Origin: Micromonospora echinospora
Lineage (GTDB): Bacteria; Actinomycetota; Actinomycetes; Mycobacteriales; Micromonosporaceae
Reading direction: 5' to 3'
Assembly: GCF_014203425.1 (NCBI RefSeq)
Contig: NZ_JACHJC010000001.1
Coordinates: forward strand, 5,730,001 to 5,794,000
Length of the DNA: 64,000 nucleotides
Positions 27,565 through 36,578 of the stretch are shown piece by piece; position 1 is the stretch's first letter; the number at the start of each line of letters is the position of its first letter. The position numbers were made by a program, and so were the translations under genes. Under the pieces are notes generated by a model. That model ran no database searches. It worked only from the letters and a program-made list of their open reading frames with translations, and was not told the origin of the DNA.

Positions 27565-28053
27565 ATGACCGTTTTCGACGTCCAGATCGACGCCCTCACC
27601 GGCGGACCGGCCGATCTCGGCCGCTACCGTGACCGCGCCCTGCTCGTGGTCAACGTGGCCTCCCGCTGCGGCCTCACCCCGCAGTACGCGGGCCTTCAGG
27701 AACTCGCCGACACGTACGCCGGGCGCGGGCTCACGGTGCTCGGGGTGCCGTGCAACCAGTTCGCCGGCCAGGAGCCGGGCAGCGCCGCCGAGATCGAGGA
27801 GTTCTGCCAGGTCAACTACGGCGTGACGTTCCCGCTGACGGAGAAGGTGGACGTCAACGGACCGGACCGGCACCCGCTCTACGCCGAGCTGGTGTCCACG
27901 CCGGACGCCGAGGGGCACACCGGCGACGTGCGCTGGAACTTCGAGAAGTTCCTCGTCGCCCCGGACGGCACGGTGGCCGCCCGGTTCGCCCCGCAGGTCA
28001 CGCCCGAAGACCCCGAGCTGCGCGCGGCGATCGAGAAGGTCCTGCCGGCCTGA
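27565..28053 (+). CDS. Glutathione peroxidase-family thiol peroxidase
   Basis: A complete 162-residue GPx-fold protein. The peroxidatic residue is Cys in NVASRCGLTPQY (about residue 36); the tetrad partners are visible as Gln in VPCNQFAGQEPG and Trp-Asn in WNFEKFLV. The second Cys in VPCNQF may act in resolution. As actinomycetes make mycothiol rather than glutathione, thioredoxin or mycothiol is the likely reductant. It is a single gene with a leaderless-type promoter and a strong terminator. Confidence 0.92.
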   Translation: MTVFDVQIDALTGGPADLGRYRDRALLVVNVASRCGLTPQYAGLQELADTYAGRGLTVLGVPCNQFAGQEPGSAAEIEEFCQVNYGVTFPLTEKVDVNGPDRHPLYAELVSTPDAEGHTGDVRWNFEKFLVAPDGTVAARFAPQVTPEDPELRAAIEKVLPA

Positions 28054-28656
28054 CGAATGCGCGCCGGGACGGTGCCGGGTCCCGGCGCGCATGCCGCGCG
28101 TTCACGAACAGACATCGGCAACTCCCCGCGTACCCGGGAGAAAGAATTCGCCCCCGCGAATCGAAACCGTCGTCGCAACAACACCGCCGAATCGTGGCGG
28201 CGACCCGACTGTGTCCTGTTCGGTCGCAACTCCGTCCGGCCGTACGAGTGGACCGGCCCGTCGACCCGGGCGAGCGGTACCTACGGCCACTTTCCGGAGA
28301 CCGGCCTGACCTCATAACGTGGCTGACCCCGGCACATCGTCATCGATTGGTGGTCACGTGACGAGCACGGTCGACGGTCCCAGGAACGCCACAGAATCGG
28401 CAACTTTCCTCACGCATGATGCGCCACGCGAGCGACAACCGTAATTGCGCGGCGCGGCCTACCGCGGTGAACGATTCGCCGACGGACCTGTCACCGAATT
28501 GGTCGCCGACGGCCGCCGGAGCGTGGCCCCGAAAGTCGAGTACGACCCGGAGTACGGCCCGGGTGAACGTCCTCAACGACCAGGGGTCCGCAGCCGCCGG
28601 CCCTGGAGCAACGGCGCCGCGCAACGACAGCGGCGGCAAGCGAGAGGAGAAGAGCA
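28054..28656. other. 603-bp intergenic region without a recognisable gene
   Basis: After the glutathione peroxidase terminator I find no ORF with good codon bias on either strand. The stretch is less GC-rich than its neighbours and includes a small hairpin ATTCGC-CCCC-GCGAAT (28146-28161). It presumably carries the promoter and perhaps regulatory sites for the 119-residue gene that follows, but no clean -35/-10 pair stands out. Confidence 0.5.
28057..28092 (+). terminator. Terminator of the glutathione peroxidase gene
   Basis: A 14-bp perfect stem (28057-28070 with 28079-28092) and 8-base loop begin three bases after the stop codon. Confidence 0.75.
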
Positions 28657-29016
28657 GTGACGTACGACGGTAACCACGGTGTGGTGATCCAGTGCTCGTG
28701 CAGCGGACCGGCGGCGGCCGGGCCGAACGCCACGGCGGACCAGGTCGACCACATGGGCGAGGCGTCACTGCGGGAGATTCTGGAGCAGTTGCGGACAACC
28801 CGGCAGTGGGTCGAGGAGAACCGGTCGCAGCTGGTCGAGCCGGAGCTGGCGCTGGAGGAGGTCGACGACATCGTGGATCTGATCCAGCAGGAGCGGCCGG
28901 ACCGTAAGCGGGTCATGGTCAAGATGGACCGGCTGGTCAACCGGCTCAGCGCGGTGGGCGGCATCGCCGGGAACGCCTGGGGCCTGAGCCAGCTGGTCAA
29001 CCAGTTCGCGCGCTGA
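28657..29016 (+). CDS. Hypothetical helical protein (119 aa)
   Basis: Not recognised. It begins with a GTG preceded by GAGAGGAG. The first 35 residues include an IQCSCSG Cys pair and a Gly/Ala-rich stretch; the rest is strongly helical and charged (LREILEQLRTTRQWVEENRSQ, ELALEEVDDIVDLIQQERPDRK) and could form a coiled coil, ending in GGIAGNAWGLSQLVNQF. No signal peptide or clear membrane helix. It is a single gene with a long upstream gap and a convergent esterase gene downstream. The architecture is reminiscent of small effector-associated helical proteins, but I do not assign a function. Confidence 0.65.
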   Translation: MTYDGNHGVVIQCSCSGPAAAGPNATADQVDHMGEASLREILEQLRTTRQWVEENRSQLVEPELALEEVDDIVDLIQQERPDRKRVMVKMDRLVNRLSAVGGIAGNAWGLSQLVNQFAR

Positions 29017-29028
29017 CCGATTCGGCGA

Positions 29029-29068
29029 CGGCCGCGCCCCGGCCTCGTGTGGGGCCGGGGCGCGGCCG
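29029..29068. terminator. Bidirectional terminator
   Basis: A 16-bp perfect stem (29029-29044 with 29053-29068) and 8-base loop lie between the convergent 119-residue gene and the GDSL esterase gene. Confidence 0.75.
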
Positions 29069-29080
29069 ATCGAGCCGAGG

Positions 29081-29884
29081 TCAGCCGGCGGCGGACCGGA
29101 AGACCGGGTAGTAGCCGCCGGACTGCCCGGCCGCCGTCGGGTGGTACGACTTGCTCAGGCTCAGAACGTTGAGCGCGTGCAGCCACTTGGTGCCGTAGCT
29201 GCACAGCTGGTGGCCGACGAAGATCGAGCGGACGTCGGCGAAGGTGAAGCCGGCCGAGACGGCGGCCGTGCGGGTGATGTCGTCGAGCAGGTTGATGCCC
29301 TCGTTGATCTTCGCCCGGGACGTGGCGCTGAGTCCGACGCAGGTGGTGCCGAGCTGGTAGAAGACCGGGTAGCCGACCACCACCACGCGGGCCGAGGGCG
29401 AGCGGGACTTGATGCCGTTGTAGACGTTGGCGAGCCGGCCGGGCATCGAGGTGCGGGCCACGTTCATGGCGGACTGCACGGCCGCCACGCACTGGGTCTC
29501 CCCCTGGAGCACGCAGGTGCTCATGATGTTGGCGAAGCCGACGTCATTGCCGCCCACAGTCACGCTGACCAGCGTGGTGGTCGAGGAGAGCGCGGAGAGC
29601 TGGCTGTTGATGACGTCGGCGGTGGTGGCGCCGGAGCAGGCGACCGAACGGTACGACGCGGGTTTGATGTTGGCGTTGTAGAGCGCCGGATAGGCGTTCG
29701 TGCTGCGTAGACAGTTACCGCTCTCGGAGGTGTAGCTGTCGGCGCCGACGCCGGAGGCGTACGAGTCGCCGAGCGCGACGTAGCGGTCGGACGGGGCCGC
29801 CTGGGCGGGGGCGGCCAGGGACAGAGTGACCCCGACCGAGGCGGCCAGGGTCAGGGCGAGGGTGGCAAGACGGGATCTCCGCAC
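29081..29884 (-). CDS. Secreted SGNH/GDSL-family esterase
   Basis: A 267-residue secreted hydrolase. A Sec signal peptide runs to APAQAA (about residue 29). The SGNH blocks are all present: block I YVALGDSYASGVGA with the catalytic Ser, the conserved Gly near ACSGATTADV, block III VTVGGNDVGF, and block V KSYHPTAAGQ with the catalytic His. Cys pairs (NCL/SVAC, STC/TQC, TTC/QLC) would form disulfides, as in Streptomyces SGNH lipases. It likely hydrolyses short acyl esters or lipids outside the cell. GTG start after AGGAG. Confidence 0.92.
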   Translation of the reverse strand: MRRSRLATLALTLAASVGVTLSLAAPAQAAPSDRYVALGDSYASGVGADSYTSESGNCLRSTNAYPALYNANIKPASYRSVACSGATTADVINSQLSALSSTTTLVSVTVGGNDVGFANIMSTCVLQGETQCVAAVQSAMNVARTSMPGRLANVYNGIKSRSPSARVVVVGYPVFYQLGTTCVGLSATSRAKINEGINLLDDITRTAAVSAGFTFADVRSIFVGHQLCSYGTKWLHALNVLSLSKSYHPTAAGQSGGYYPVFRSAAG

Positions 29885-29990
29885 GTCGCACTCCTGGGGG
29901 CGTGAAGTGGTGGTGAGAGATAGATATCAATAAGATTACAGCGCATGGAAGATCACCGATTTACGGTTCGGTGCACATAGCGACTACTCG

Positions 29991-30371
29991 CTACAAATCG
30001 CTGCCGGTCTCCCGAGGCGGGATGAAGGATTCTGCCGGGAGGGTCAGCCGCATCGCCGGGTCGGCGGTCTCCCGGAAGCCCAGGGCACGGTAGAGCGGAC
30101 GGCCGGCCGCGCTCGGGTCGTCCGGCCCGCCGAGCCGCCGCTCCACGGTGCCCACCGCGCAGGCCGCAAGCGACGCGCCGTCCGGCGCGTCGACCACGAA
30201 GGCGGCCAGCCACGGGTCCGGCTCCGCCAGCCAGGTCCGCAGGTTGTCCCGGGCGATGTCCTGCCAGCGGCCCGGCGGCGTCGGCGCGCCGCTCATGCCG
30301 GCGAGCATCAGACCACGCAGCCGGACCAACTCCTCGGCGTCGGACGGAGTCGCCGGGCGAGCGTCACCCAC
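29991..30371 (-). pseudogene. GNAT acetyltransferase with the cofactor-binding core deleted
   Basis: The 126-codon reading frame is intact but the protein is not. The N-terminal half (IRP-like RPATPSDAEELVRLRGLML, LAAFVVDAPDGASLAACAVGTVERRLGG) is typical GNAT, then it jumps from PDDPS directly to GRPLYRALGFRET, the C-terminal GNAT strand. The roughly 40-45 residues that normally hold the V-x-P-x-x-R-x-x-G-x-G/A acetyl-CoA loop and helix are missing. The join is near 30093-30112. I infer an in-frame deletion and a non-functional enzyme. It starts at GTG and lies beside another damaged gene. Confidence 0.7.
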
Positions 30372-30380
30372 GGGGCGGCG

Positions 30381-30731
30381 TCAGACCGGGCGGCGGCCGG
30401 CGAAACCGCACTCGACCCGGTGGTACCACCTGATGTCGGTGTCCCCCTCCAGCCAGCACCAGAGCACCGCCCGGCCGTCGCGCTCACCGGGGAAGTCGAG
30501 CAGCACCGGGGCGATCCCCTTGACCGCGATGTCGTGCTGGTGGAACTCGTCCACCACGAGATGCAGGCGCGCCTCCAGGGCCTTCACCTCGGCGAGCCCG
30601 CCGAGCGCGCTGACGCCGTGGTCGGCCAGGTCGACCCGCAGCTCGGCCAGGTCGGCCCGCAGCCGGATCAGTTCGTCGACGCGCGGCCGCAGCGTGGCCA
30701 CCAGGTGTCGCGCCTGGGCGAGAGTGAACAC
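30381..30731 (-). CDS. DUF2203 family protein
   Basis: A 116-residue protein of the DUF2203 family: an N-terminal helical pair (FTLAQARHLVATLRPRVDELIRLR, then LADHGV, ALEARLHLVVDEFHQHDIAVKG) and the C-terminal conserved block VLLDFPGERDGRAVLWCWLEGD followed by WYHRVECGFAGRRPV. Function of the family is unknown. I favour the GTG at 30731 because CATACT lies six bases upstream, the leaderless arrangement used elsewhere here; a GTG at 30749 would add six residues. Ends nine bases before the GNAT relic. Confidence 0.8.
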   Translation of the reverse strand: MFTLAQARHLVATLRPRVDELIRLRADLAELRVDLADHGVSALGGLAEVKALEARLHLVVDEFHQHDIAVKGIAPVLLDFPGERDGRAVLWCWLEGDTDIRWYHRVECGFAGRRPV

Positions 30732-30755
30732 CGGGCCAGTATGCGGCACGACCGG

Positions 30756-31542
30756 TTACACGGACGGGTCCCAGGCCGCGAGCTGGTCGAAGATGCGACT
30801 GTCGCCTTCGAACCGCAGGGAATCCAGCGGTATGCGGCCGTAGAAGAACAGGACCAGGTCAACTGGCCGTGCCCCGGGCGGAGACGTCGGCAGTGTCCGG
30901 GGCCCCGCCAGCAGCGGGCGTGAGGTGGGCGACCTGCGCCCCGTCGGCGGACAGCCGGAGGCGCCAGGAGCGGCCCTCGGTGGCGTGGTAGTCGACGACG
31001 GCGGGCTGGTGCGGCCAGGCGACAGTTGTCGCGCAGAGGGTGAACTGGCAGTCGTCGAAACCGTCGAGGGCGACCTCCTCCGGCAGCGGCTGCGGGGCGC
31101 CCACCGTGAGCTGGACGTCGTAGGTGTGTACCGCGATCTCGGGAACCTGGCGCCGCGCCCAGGCACCGGCGGTCTGCGGTGACGGCGAGTCGTCCCACCA
31201 CGTCCAACAACCCCGATCCGGACCGGCCGCACGCAGCGTGCTCGTCAGCTGCTCGACGGACTCGGTCCACCAGGCCAGCAGAGCCTCGCGGTCCCGGGGC
31301 GCACCCACTCCGTCCTCCCAGGCCGACTTCTCCGGCGGCCCGTCCGCAGGCCCCGCGGCGACGATCGCGGCTGTCTTGCGGCGGCCCGTGCCCACGTGTT
31401 GGACGAGATCGAACAGCGTCCGCTCCGGATGGGTCGGAACCTTCATGTCGAGGCTGGGCGCCGCGGCGACAGCGGTGCGGAAGGCGGTCGACCGTTCGTC
31501 GATGAGCCGCAGATGATCGGAGAACGTCAACGTCTTGTGCAC
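30756..31542 (-). pseudogene. Frameshifted maleylpyruvate isomerase-type mycothiol-dependent enzyme
   Basis: A DinB/MDMPI-family protein (TIGR03083-like) interrupted late. The first frame gives 227 residues with an N-terminal four-helix metal-binding bundle (LVQHVGTGRR, VEQLTSTLRAAG, VPEIAVHTYDVQL with candidate His ligands) and then stops at TGA after SARGTAS. Reading on in the next frame gives DLVLFFYGRIPLDSLRFEG...QLAAWDPSV, the normal C-terminus. A single extra A/T at 30861-30862 explains both: removing it restores a 261-residue ORF. It may be a real mutation or a sequencing error. The truncated form keeps the mycothiol-binding bundle. Confidence 0.8.
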
Positions 31543-31597
31543 GTCGGCTTTCTACCAGTGCACCCGGCGACCGGACAGCGGTTTTCGCAGCCGGCTG

Positions 31598-33238
31598 TCA
31601 GGACTGGACGCGCTCCGCCTCCTGCACGAACGTGTCGGTCCGGCGCGCGCCCATCCGGTCCAGCTCGTCCAGCACCGCGCCCACCCCGTCCGCGCCGACC
31701 AGCACCGTGACCCGCAATCGGGCGGCGAGGGGCTGGTCCTGCCAGTAGCCGCGCGGCAGCAGGCTCGCCTCCGGCGTCGTCGTCGCGACCGCGGCGTCGC
31801 TGACGATGACCGAGAGCGCGCCCGCGCGCAGCAGGGCGTCGCGCAGTTCCGCGCTGTTCGTCGCGGGGTCCGGCTCCAGCAGCGCGGTGACCACCCGTAC
31901 CCGCTGGCCGGGTGGCACGGCCGGTTCACCGGCCGGCGCCGCCGCGGTACGGCGCCGGGGCGCGCCGGGCGCGGTCAGGCTGGTCACCCCGCCCAGGTGG
32001 TACGCGTCGGCGCCCTGTTGCGCCTGGTCCAGGCGCTCCTGGTCGGCGAGCGGGACGCGCAGGCCGACGAGCGCCTGCACCCCGGCGGCGATCAGCCAGG
32101 TCAGGACGAAGGAGAACGCGACAACGCTCACCACGCCGACGAGCTGGCGCCACAGCAGGCCGCCTCCGCCGCCGAGGAACAGCCCGTCGGCGCCGAGCGG
32201 GTTGACCCCGCGGTTGCCGAACAGGCCGAGCAGGAGCGTGCCGAGCATGCCGCCGACGAAGTGCACGGCGAGCACGTCGAGCGCGTCGTCGAGGCGCAGC
32301 AGGTACTTCAGTTTCAGCGCGAAGTGGCAGACCAGGCCGGCCAGCGCGCCGATCGCGACGGCTGACGCCGCGTTGACGTACCCGGCGGTCGGGGTGACAG
32401 TCGCGAGGCCCGCCACCGCGCCGGAGACCGCGCCCACGACGGTGCTGTGTCCGTCGGTGACGCGTTCCAGCGCCAGCCAGACGAGCATCGCCGCGGCGGC
32501 GGCGAGGTGCGTGTTGAGGACGGCCTGCGCGGCGAGGCCGTTGGCCTGGAGGCCGTCGCCGCCGTTGAAGCCGAACCAGCCGAACCAGAGGATGCCCGCG
32601 CCGACGATGGTCAGCGGGATCGAGTTCGGTGGCGCGGCGGTGTGCGGCCAGTTCCGGCGGCGGCCGACGACGAGCAGGACGGCGAGGACGGCGGCGCCGG
32701 CGCTGGCGTGCACGACGAGCCCGCCGGCCCAGTCCTGGGTGCCGAACTTCGCCAGCCATCCGCCGGGGTGCCAGAGCCAGTGCGCGATCGGCGCGTAGAC
32801 CACCACCGACCAGACCGCGAGGAACAGCACCCAGCCGCCGAAGCGCAGCCGGCCCGCTGTGGCGCCGGTGACGAGCGCCGGTGTGATCACCGCGAACATC
32901 ATCTGGAACAGCACGAATGCCAGCGTCGGAATGGTGATCCGGCCGTCGACCACGTGCAGGTTCGGCGCGGGCGGCACCTTCAGGTCGGTCAGCCCGAACA
33001 GCTCCAGGTTGCCGAACAGCCCGCTGCCGGCGTCGTCGCCGAAGGCGATGGTGTAGCCGACGAGCACCCAGGTCAGGCTGACCACGCCCAGCGCGATCAT
33101 GTTCTGTTGCAGCATCGCCAGCACGTTGCGGGTACGGACCATGCCGCCGTAGAACGCGGCGAGCCCCGGCGTCATGAACAGGACGAGCCCGGCGCAGACA
33201 AGCACCCAGGCGGTGTCACCCGCGTTCGGAGCGGACAC
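31598..33238 (-). CDS. amt: Ammonium transporter (Amt) with C-terminal PII-like domain
   Basis: A 546-residue fusion. Residues 1 to about 405 are an Amt/Mep/Rh channel with eleven membrane helices, including AFYGGMVRTRNVL, the twin pore His in VVHASAGA and AVHFVGGMLG, and FGWFGFNGG. After a linker (about 410-445) the last 100 residues read like a PII (GlnB/GlnK) protein: RVRVVTALLEP, ELRDALLRAGALSVIVSDA, a shortened T-loop region, LRVTVLVGADGVGAVLDEL and TDTFVQEAERV. The uridylylated Tyr of the T-loop is not evident. It starts at GTG inside the end of the urea channel gene (23-bp overlap) and is the last gene of the urease operon. Confidence 0.88.
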   Translation of the reverse strand: MSAPNAGDTAWVLVCAGLVLFMTPGLAAFYGGMVRTRNVLAMLQQNMIALGVVSLTWVLVGYTIAFGDDAGSGLFGNLELFGLTDLKVPPAPNLHVVDGRITIPTLAFVLFQMMFAVITPALVTGATAGRLRFGGWVLFLAVWSVVVYAPIAHWLWHPGGWLAKFGTQDWAGGLVVHASAGAAVLAVLLVVGRRRNWPHTAAPPNSIPLTIVGAGILWFGWFGFNGGDGLQANGLAAQAVLNTHLAAAAAMLVWLALERVTDGHSTVVGAVSGAVAGLATVTPTAGYVNAASAVAIGALAGLVCHFALKLKYLLRLDDALDVLAVHFVGGMLGTLLLGLFGNRGVNPLGADGLFLGGGGGLLWRQLVGVVSVVAFSFVLTWLIAAGVQALVGLRVPLADQERLDQAQQGADAYHLGGVTSLTAPGAPRRRTAAAPAGEPAVPPGQRVRVVTALLEPDPATNSAELRDALLRAGALSVIVSDAAVATTTPEASLLPRGYWQDQPLAARLRVTVLVGADGVGAVLDELDRMGARRTDTFVQEAERVQS

Positions 33239-34286
33239 GGTTTCCCTCCTTCTCTCGCAGGTGGACGGAGTCGCGGACGGTGTGCAGGACGCTGTCCTTG
33301 ACCCGTTCGTGGTTGGGCAGCGGCGCGAAGTGCCGGTCCGGCAGCAGCAACAGCCAGGTGGCGATGTTGAACGGACCGGTCAGCACCGGGATGCCCAGCG
33401 GCGTGAGCATGGTGGTCAGCGCCATCTGCACGAACAACGTCAGCGCGATGCCGAACAGCGTGTAGACGGTCACCAGCGCGCCGGGACGGTGCGCCACAGC
33501 GCCCACCACGACCGCGGTCAGGACCGCGTTGAAGGCGAACAGCCCTTTGTCCAGCGACGCGCCGTCGGCGCCGAACCAGAGCGCCAGCAGCGTCGCGCCG
33601 ACGGCGCCGATCACCGCGAACAGCGCCGACCACCGGGAGTTGATCAGCAGAGCGACGAGGATGAGCAGGCCGGTGACCCAGCTCTCGATCAGGTAGACCT
33701 GGGACACGCCCTTGAAGAACGTCGGGACGAGGCCCCAGTCGAACGTGCCGCCGGCCGACGACCCCTCACCGGGGAACTTCGGCGTCAGCTTGGTGAGCAC
33801 CGTGAACCTGTCGAACTGGTACGCCGCCATCAGCAGGAACCAGGTCGTGAGCACGAACGGGAACGTGTAGGCGGTCAGGTTCCAGCGTTTGAACACGGCG
33901 TTGAGGGCGAGCGTGACCACCACCGTGCCGATCGCGCCGAGCACGAGGTAGAGCCACATCAGCGGGCGCTGGTCCAGGAACGTGGGCACCGCGAGCCCGG
34001 TCAGCAGCGGGCTGAAGCCGAACAGGCCCTTGCGCCAGCTGGACATGTCGACCCGCAGCGCCAGCGCGGTGGCGGTGCCCACGACCAGGCCGAGCACGCC
34101 GCCGCCGAACACCCGGGGCGTCCCGTTCTCGAACGCGCCCCAGGCGAGCGCGATCAGGATGAGCAGGCCACTGAGCGGATTGTTCTGGAGCACCACCTGC
34201 GCGGCGCCGCGCAGGCAGGCGTCGACGAACCCGACCGCCGGGTTCCGGTCGGCCAGCCGGTGCCAGCCACGTCCGATGTCGGCCAT
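33216..34286 (-). CDS. Urea transporter (UT family)
   Basis: A 356-residue membrane channel with two homologous halves of about five helices each, matching the UT/Yut urea channel family. Typical stretches are VVLQNNPLSGLLILIALAWGAF, GLFGFSPLLTGLAVP and, in the second half, GLFAFNAVLTAVVVGA with the paired LTxxA motifs; TAYTFPFVLTTWFLL is also characteristic. It provides urea to the urease encoded upstream. ATG start. The 3' end overlaps the amt start. Confidence 0.92.
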   Translation of the reverse strand: MADIGRGWHRLADRNPAVGFVDACLRGAAQVVLQNNPLSGLLILIALAWGAFENGTPRVFGGGVLGLVVGTATALALRVDMSSWRKGLFGFSPLLTGLAVPTFLDQRPLMWLYLVLGAIGTVVVTLALNAVFKRWNLTAYTFPFVLTTWFLLMAAYQFDRFTVLTKLTPKFPGEGSSAGGTFDWGLVPTFFKGVSQVYLIESWVTGLLILVALLINSRWSALFAVIGAVGATLLALWFGADGASLDKGLFAFNAVLTAVVVGAVAHRPGALVTVYTLFGIALTLFVQMALTTMLTPLGIPVLTGPFNIATWLLLLPDRHFAPLPNHERVKDSVLHTVRDSVHLREKEGNRVRSERG

Positions 34287-34302
34287 CTCGCTGCCCTCCG
34301 GG

Positions 34303-35220
34303 TCAACGCCAGCTGAAGACCGGCGGGAAGGTGCAGCCGGTCACCTCTTCGCGGGCGGCGACGCAGAACGCGCGTACCGCTGCGCGGACCGGTTCGGTCT
34401 CCTGCCCGAGCACCTTGAACACCAGGCCGGCGTCGTTCGGCAGCCGGCTCACAGCGGTGGCCAGCGGTGTCACCTCGTCCCACACCGGCGTCGCGGTCCG
34501 CTCGAAGACCCTTGCCGCCCGGTCCGGGTCGGTGAGCAGCACGACGTTGCCGAAGACGTGGAAGCGGTCCATCATCCCGATCCGCGTCACCGGGAACCGG
34601 CCGGGCGTGATGACGAACTTCTCCACGAACAGTGGCCGGCCGTCGGGCCGCTGCGCCCGCAGCGTGGTCGAGAACAGGTCGTACGCGAAGATCTCGCCGT
34701 CGCGGTAGTACTTGCGGCCGGGCTGGAGCACCTCGGCGTACAGCATTGTCGCGGTCTCCGGGAGCCGCACCACGGTGTCGGAGACGAACCGGCTGCGCCG
34801 GAACGGGATCACCGGCTCCGGCAGGAACTCCAGGTAGGCGTCCTCGGCCAGGGTGAAGCTCTGGCTCTGGGTGCCGTAGTTGGCGTCCATCTCCTGGATC
34901 TTGGTGGCGGCCTGGGTGACCAGGTGCGCCTGCGCTCCAGGCCCCAGGTCGACGTCCATCCGCAGCCGGTCGCCCTGGAGCACGCCGCCGGAGGTGGTGA
35001 GGATCATGACGCAGGGCAGACCCGGCATCTCCTCGTCCCAGTACAGCGCGCGCTGCACCAGCAGCGGGGACTGCCGGTAGACGTCGCGCAGGATGGTCCG
35101 GTCCGCGCGCCGCTCGAACCCCAGCCGGAGGATGCCCACCTTGCCGTTCGCGGCAGCCGGCAACTGGGCCGGCTGGTCCTGGTACGGCGCGAGTTCCCGG
35201 ACGGAGTCCAGAGTGGTCAT
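34303..35220 (-). CDS. ureD: Urease accessory protein UreD (UreH)
   Basis: A 305-residue UreD, the scaffold that with UreF and UreG delivers nickel to apo-urease. Conserved motifs include the [20 protein letters not shown] stretch (about 92-111), [31 protein letters not shown] and the [13 protein letters not shown] block. Its ATG overlaps the ureG stop (ATGA). Nothing is missing relative to the family. Confidence 0.92.
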   Translation of the reverse strand: MTTLDSVRELAPYQDQPAQLPAAANGKVGILRLGFERRADRTILRDVYRQSPLLVQRALYWDEEMPGLPCVMILTTSGGVLQGDRLRMDVDLGPGAQAHLVTQAATKIQEMDANYGTQSQSFTLAEDAYLEFLPEPVIPFRRSRFVSDTVVRLPETATMLYAEVLQPGRKYYRDGEIFAYDLFSTTLRAQRPDGRPLFVEKFVITPGRFPVTRIGMMDRFHVFGNVVLLTDPDRAARVFERTATPVWDEVTPLATAVSRLPNDAGLVFKVLGQETEPVRAAVRAFCVAAREEVTGCTFPPVFSWR

Positions 35221-35846
35221 GCCAGCACTTCGGCGTCGAAGAGCGCGTTGCGGCGGACCAGGTCCACCAGGTCGTCGATGCCCTCGCCGGTCTTGCAGTT
35301 GGTGAAGACGAACGGCTTGCCGCCGCGCATCAGCTCGGCGTCGCGGGCCATCACGTCCAGGTCGGCGTCGACGTACGGGGCCAGGTCGGTCTTGTTGATC
35401 ACGAGGATGTCGGACTTGGAGATGCCGGGGCCGTTCTTGCGCGGGATCTTGTCGCCGGCCGCCACGTCGATCACGTAGATGAAGTAGTCGACGAGGGCCG
35501 GGCTGAAGGTGAGCGTCAGGTTGTCCCCGCCGCTCTCGATGAGCACGACGTCGCTGTCCGGGAACCGCGCCTCCATGTCCTCCACGGCGGCGAGGTTCAT
35601 GCTGGGGTCCTCGCGTACGGCCGTGTGCGGGCAGGCGCCGGTCTCCACGCCGACGATGCGTTCCTCCACCAGCACGCCGGTCAGGGCGCGGCGGACGTGC
35701 TTGGCGTCCTCGGTGGTGACCACGTCGTTGGTGATGACCAGGATGCGCAGGCCCTGCTCGACCAGGCGGGGCACGACGGCCTCGATGATGGCCGTCTTGC
35801 CGCTGCCCACCGGGCCGCCGACACCGATCCGACTCGCTGATTTCAT
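35217..35846 (-). CDS. ureG: Urease accessory GTPase UreG
   Basis: A 209-residue SIMIBI GTPase that powers nickel insertion. P-loop [17 protein letters not shown] at residues 7-23, switch and metal-dimer region [19 protein letters not shown] (the conserved Cys-Pro-His motif), [11 protein letters not shown], and the guanine-recognition NKTDLAPYV. Complete and typical. Confidence 0.95.
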   Translation of the reverse strand: MKSASRIGVGGPVGSGKTAIIEAVVPRLVEQGLRILVITNDVVTTEDAKHVRRALTGVLVEERIVGVETGACPHTAVREDPSMNLAAVEDMEARFPDSDVVLIESGGDNLTLTFSPALVDYFIYVIDVAAGDKIPRKNGPGISKSDILVINKTDLAPYVDADLDVMARDAELMRGGKPFVFTNCKTGEGIDDLVDLVRRNALFDAEVLA

Positions 35847-35882
35847 CTTGGGAAAAGCCCTTCAGGTGGTGAGCGGGAGCGC

Positions 35883-36569
35883 TCAGCTCATGAACATCCG
35901 TACGTGTGCGTGCTGGTGCGCGCCGGCCAGCACGTCGAGGTGCGGCGCGAAGCTCTGCATGTCGTCGAGCCCGGCGGTGCGCACCTCCTCGTAGTCCGCG
36001 CCGACCCGCTCGTTGACCGCGAAGAGGATCGACTGGGTGTCGAGGTGGTCCACCCGCATCAGCCGGACCGCCGCGCCGAGCACCATGGAGGCCGCGCCGT
36101 ACTGGTGGGCGGCGAACGCGTCCGCCTCGCCCACGTCGAGTTCGGCGAAGAGCACGCCGAGCGCGACCGGGTAGGTGACCGGGACTCCGCCGCCGCTCTC
36201 CGCGACGCGCTTGCGCAGCAGGGACTCCCCCACCACCCGTTCGGCGGCCTCGGCCAGCTTGCGCCCCATGCGGACGGTCATCGTCCGCGTCTCCTCGTTG
36301 ATCTTGCGCAGGTGTACGGCCTCGTCGGCCGCCCGGATCCGGTCGAGGTCCCCGGCGCCCGCGGCGCGGTGCGCCACGAGCAGCGCGACGCCGTCACCGG
36401 TGGCGGCGGCACGGGTGACCGTCCGCACGAACTCCTGCAACGTGGTCCGGTCGTGCACCGCGCCCTGCTCGACAGCCGTCTCCAGCCCGTTGGAGAAGGA
36501 GAACGCGCCGACCGGGAAGACCGAGTCGCCGAACTGGAGCAGCTTCAGGGCCCCGGTCACCGTGGACAC
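35883..36569 (-). CDS. ureF: Urease accessory protein UreF
   Basis: A 228-residue all-helical UreF, partner of UreD in the activation complex. Characteristic parts are LLQFGDSVFPVGAFSFSNGLE near the N-terminus, PVTYPVALGVLFAEL and HQYGAASMVLGAAVRLMRVDH. It starts at a GTG nine bases after the ureE stop and ends 36 bases before ureG, within the operon. Confidence 0.92.
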   Translation of the reverse strand: MSTVTGALKLLQFGDSVFPVGAFSFSNGLETAVEQGAVHDRTTLQEFVRTVTRAAATGDGVALLVAHRAAGAGDLDRIRAADEAVHLRKINEETRTMTVRMGRKLAEAAERVVGESLLRKRVAESGGGVPVTYPVALGVLFAELDVGEADAFAAHQYGAASMVLGAAVRLMRVDHLDTQSILFAVNERVGADYEEVRTAGLDDMQSFAPHLDVLAGAHQHAHVRMFMS

Positions 36570-36578
36570 CCCGGCCCC

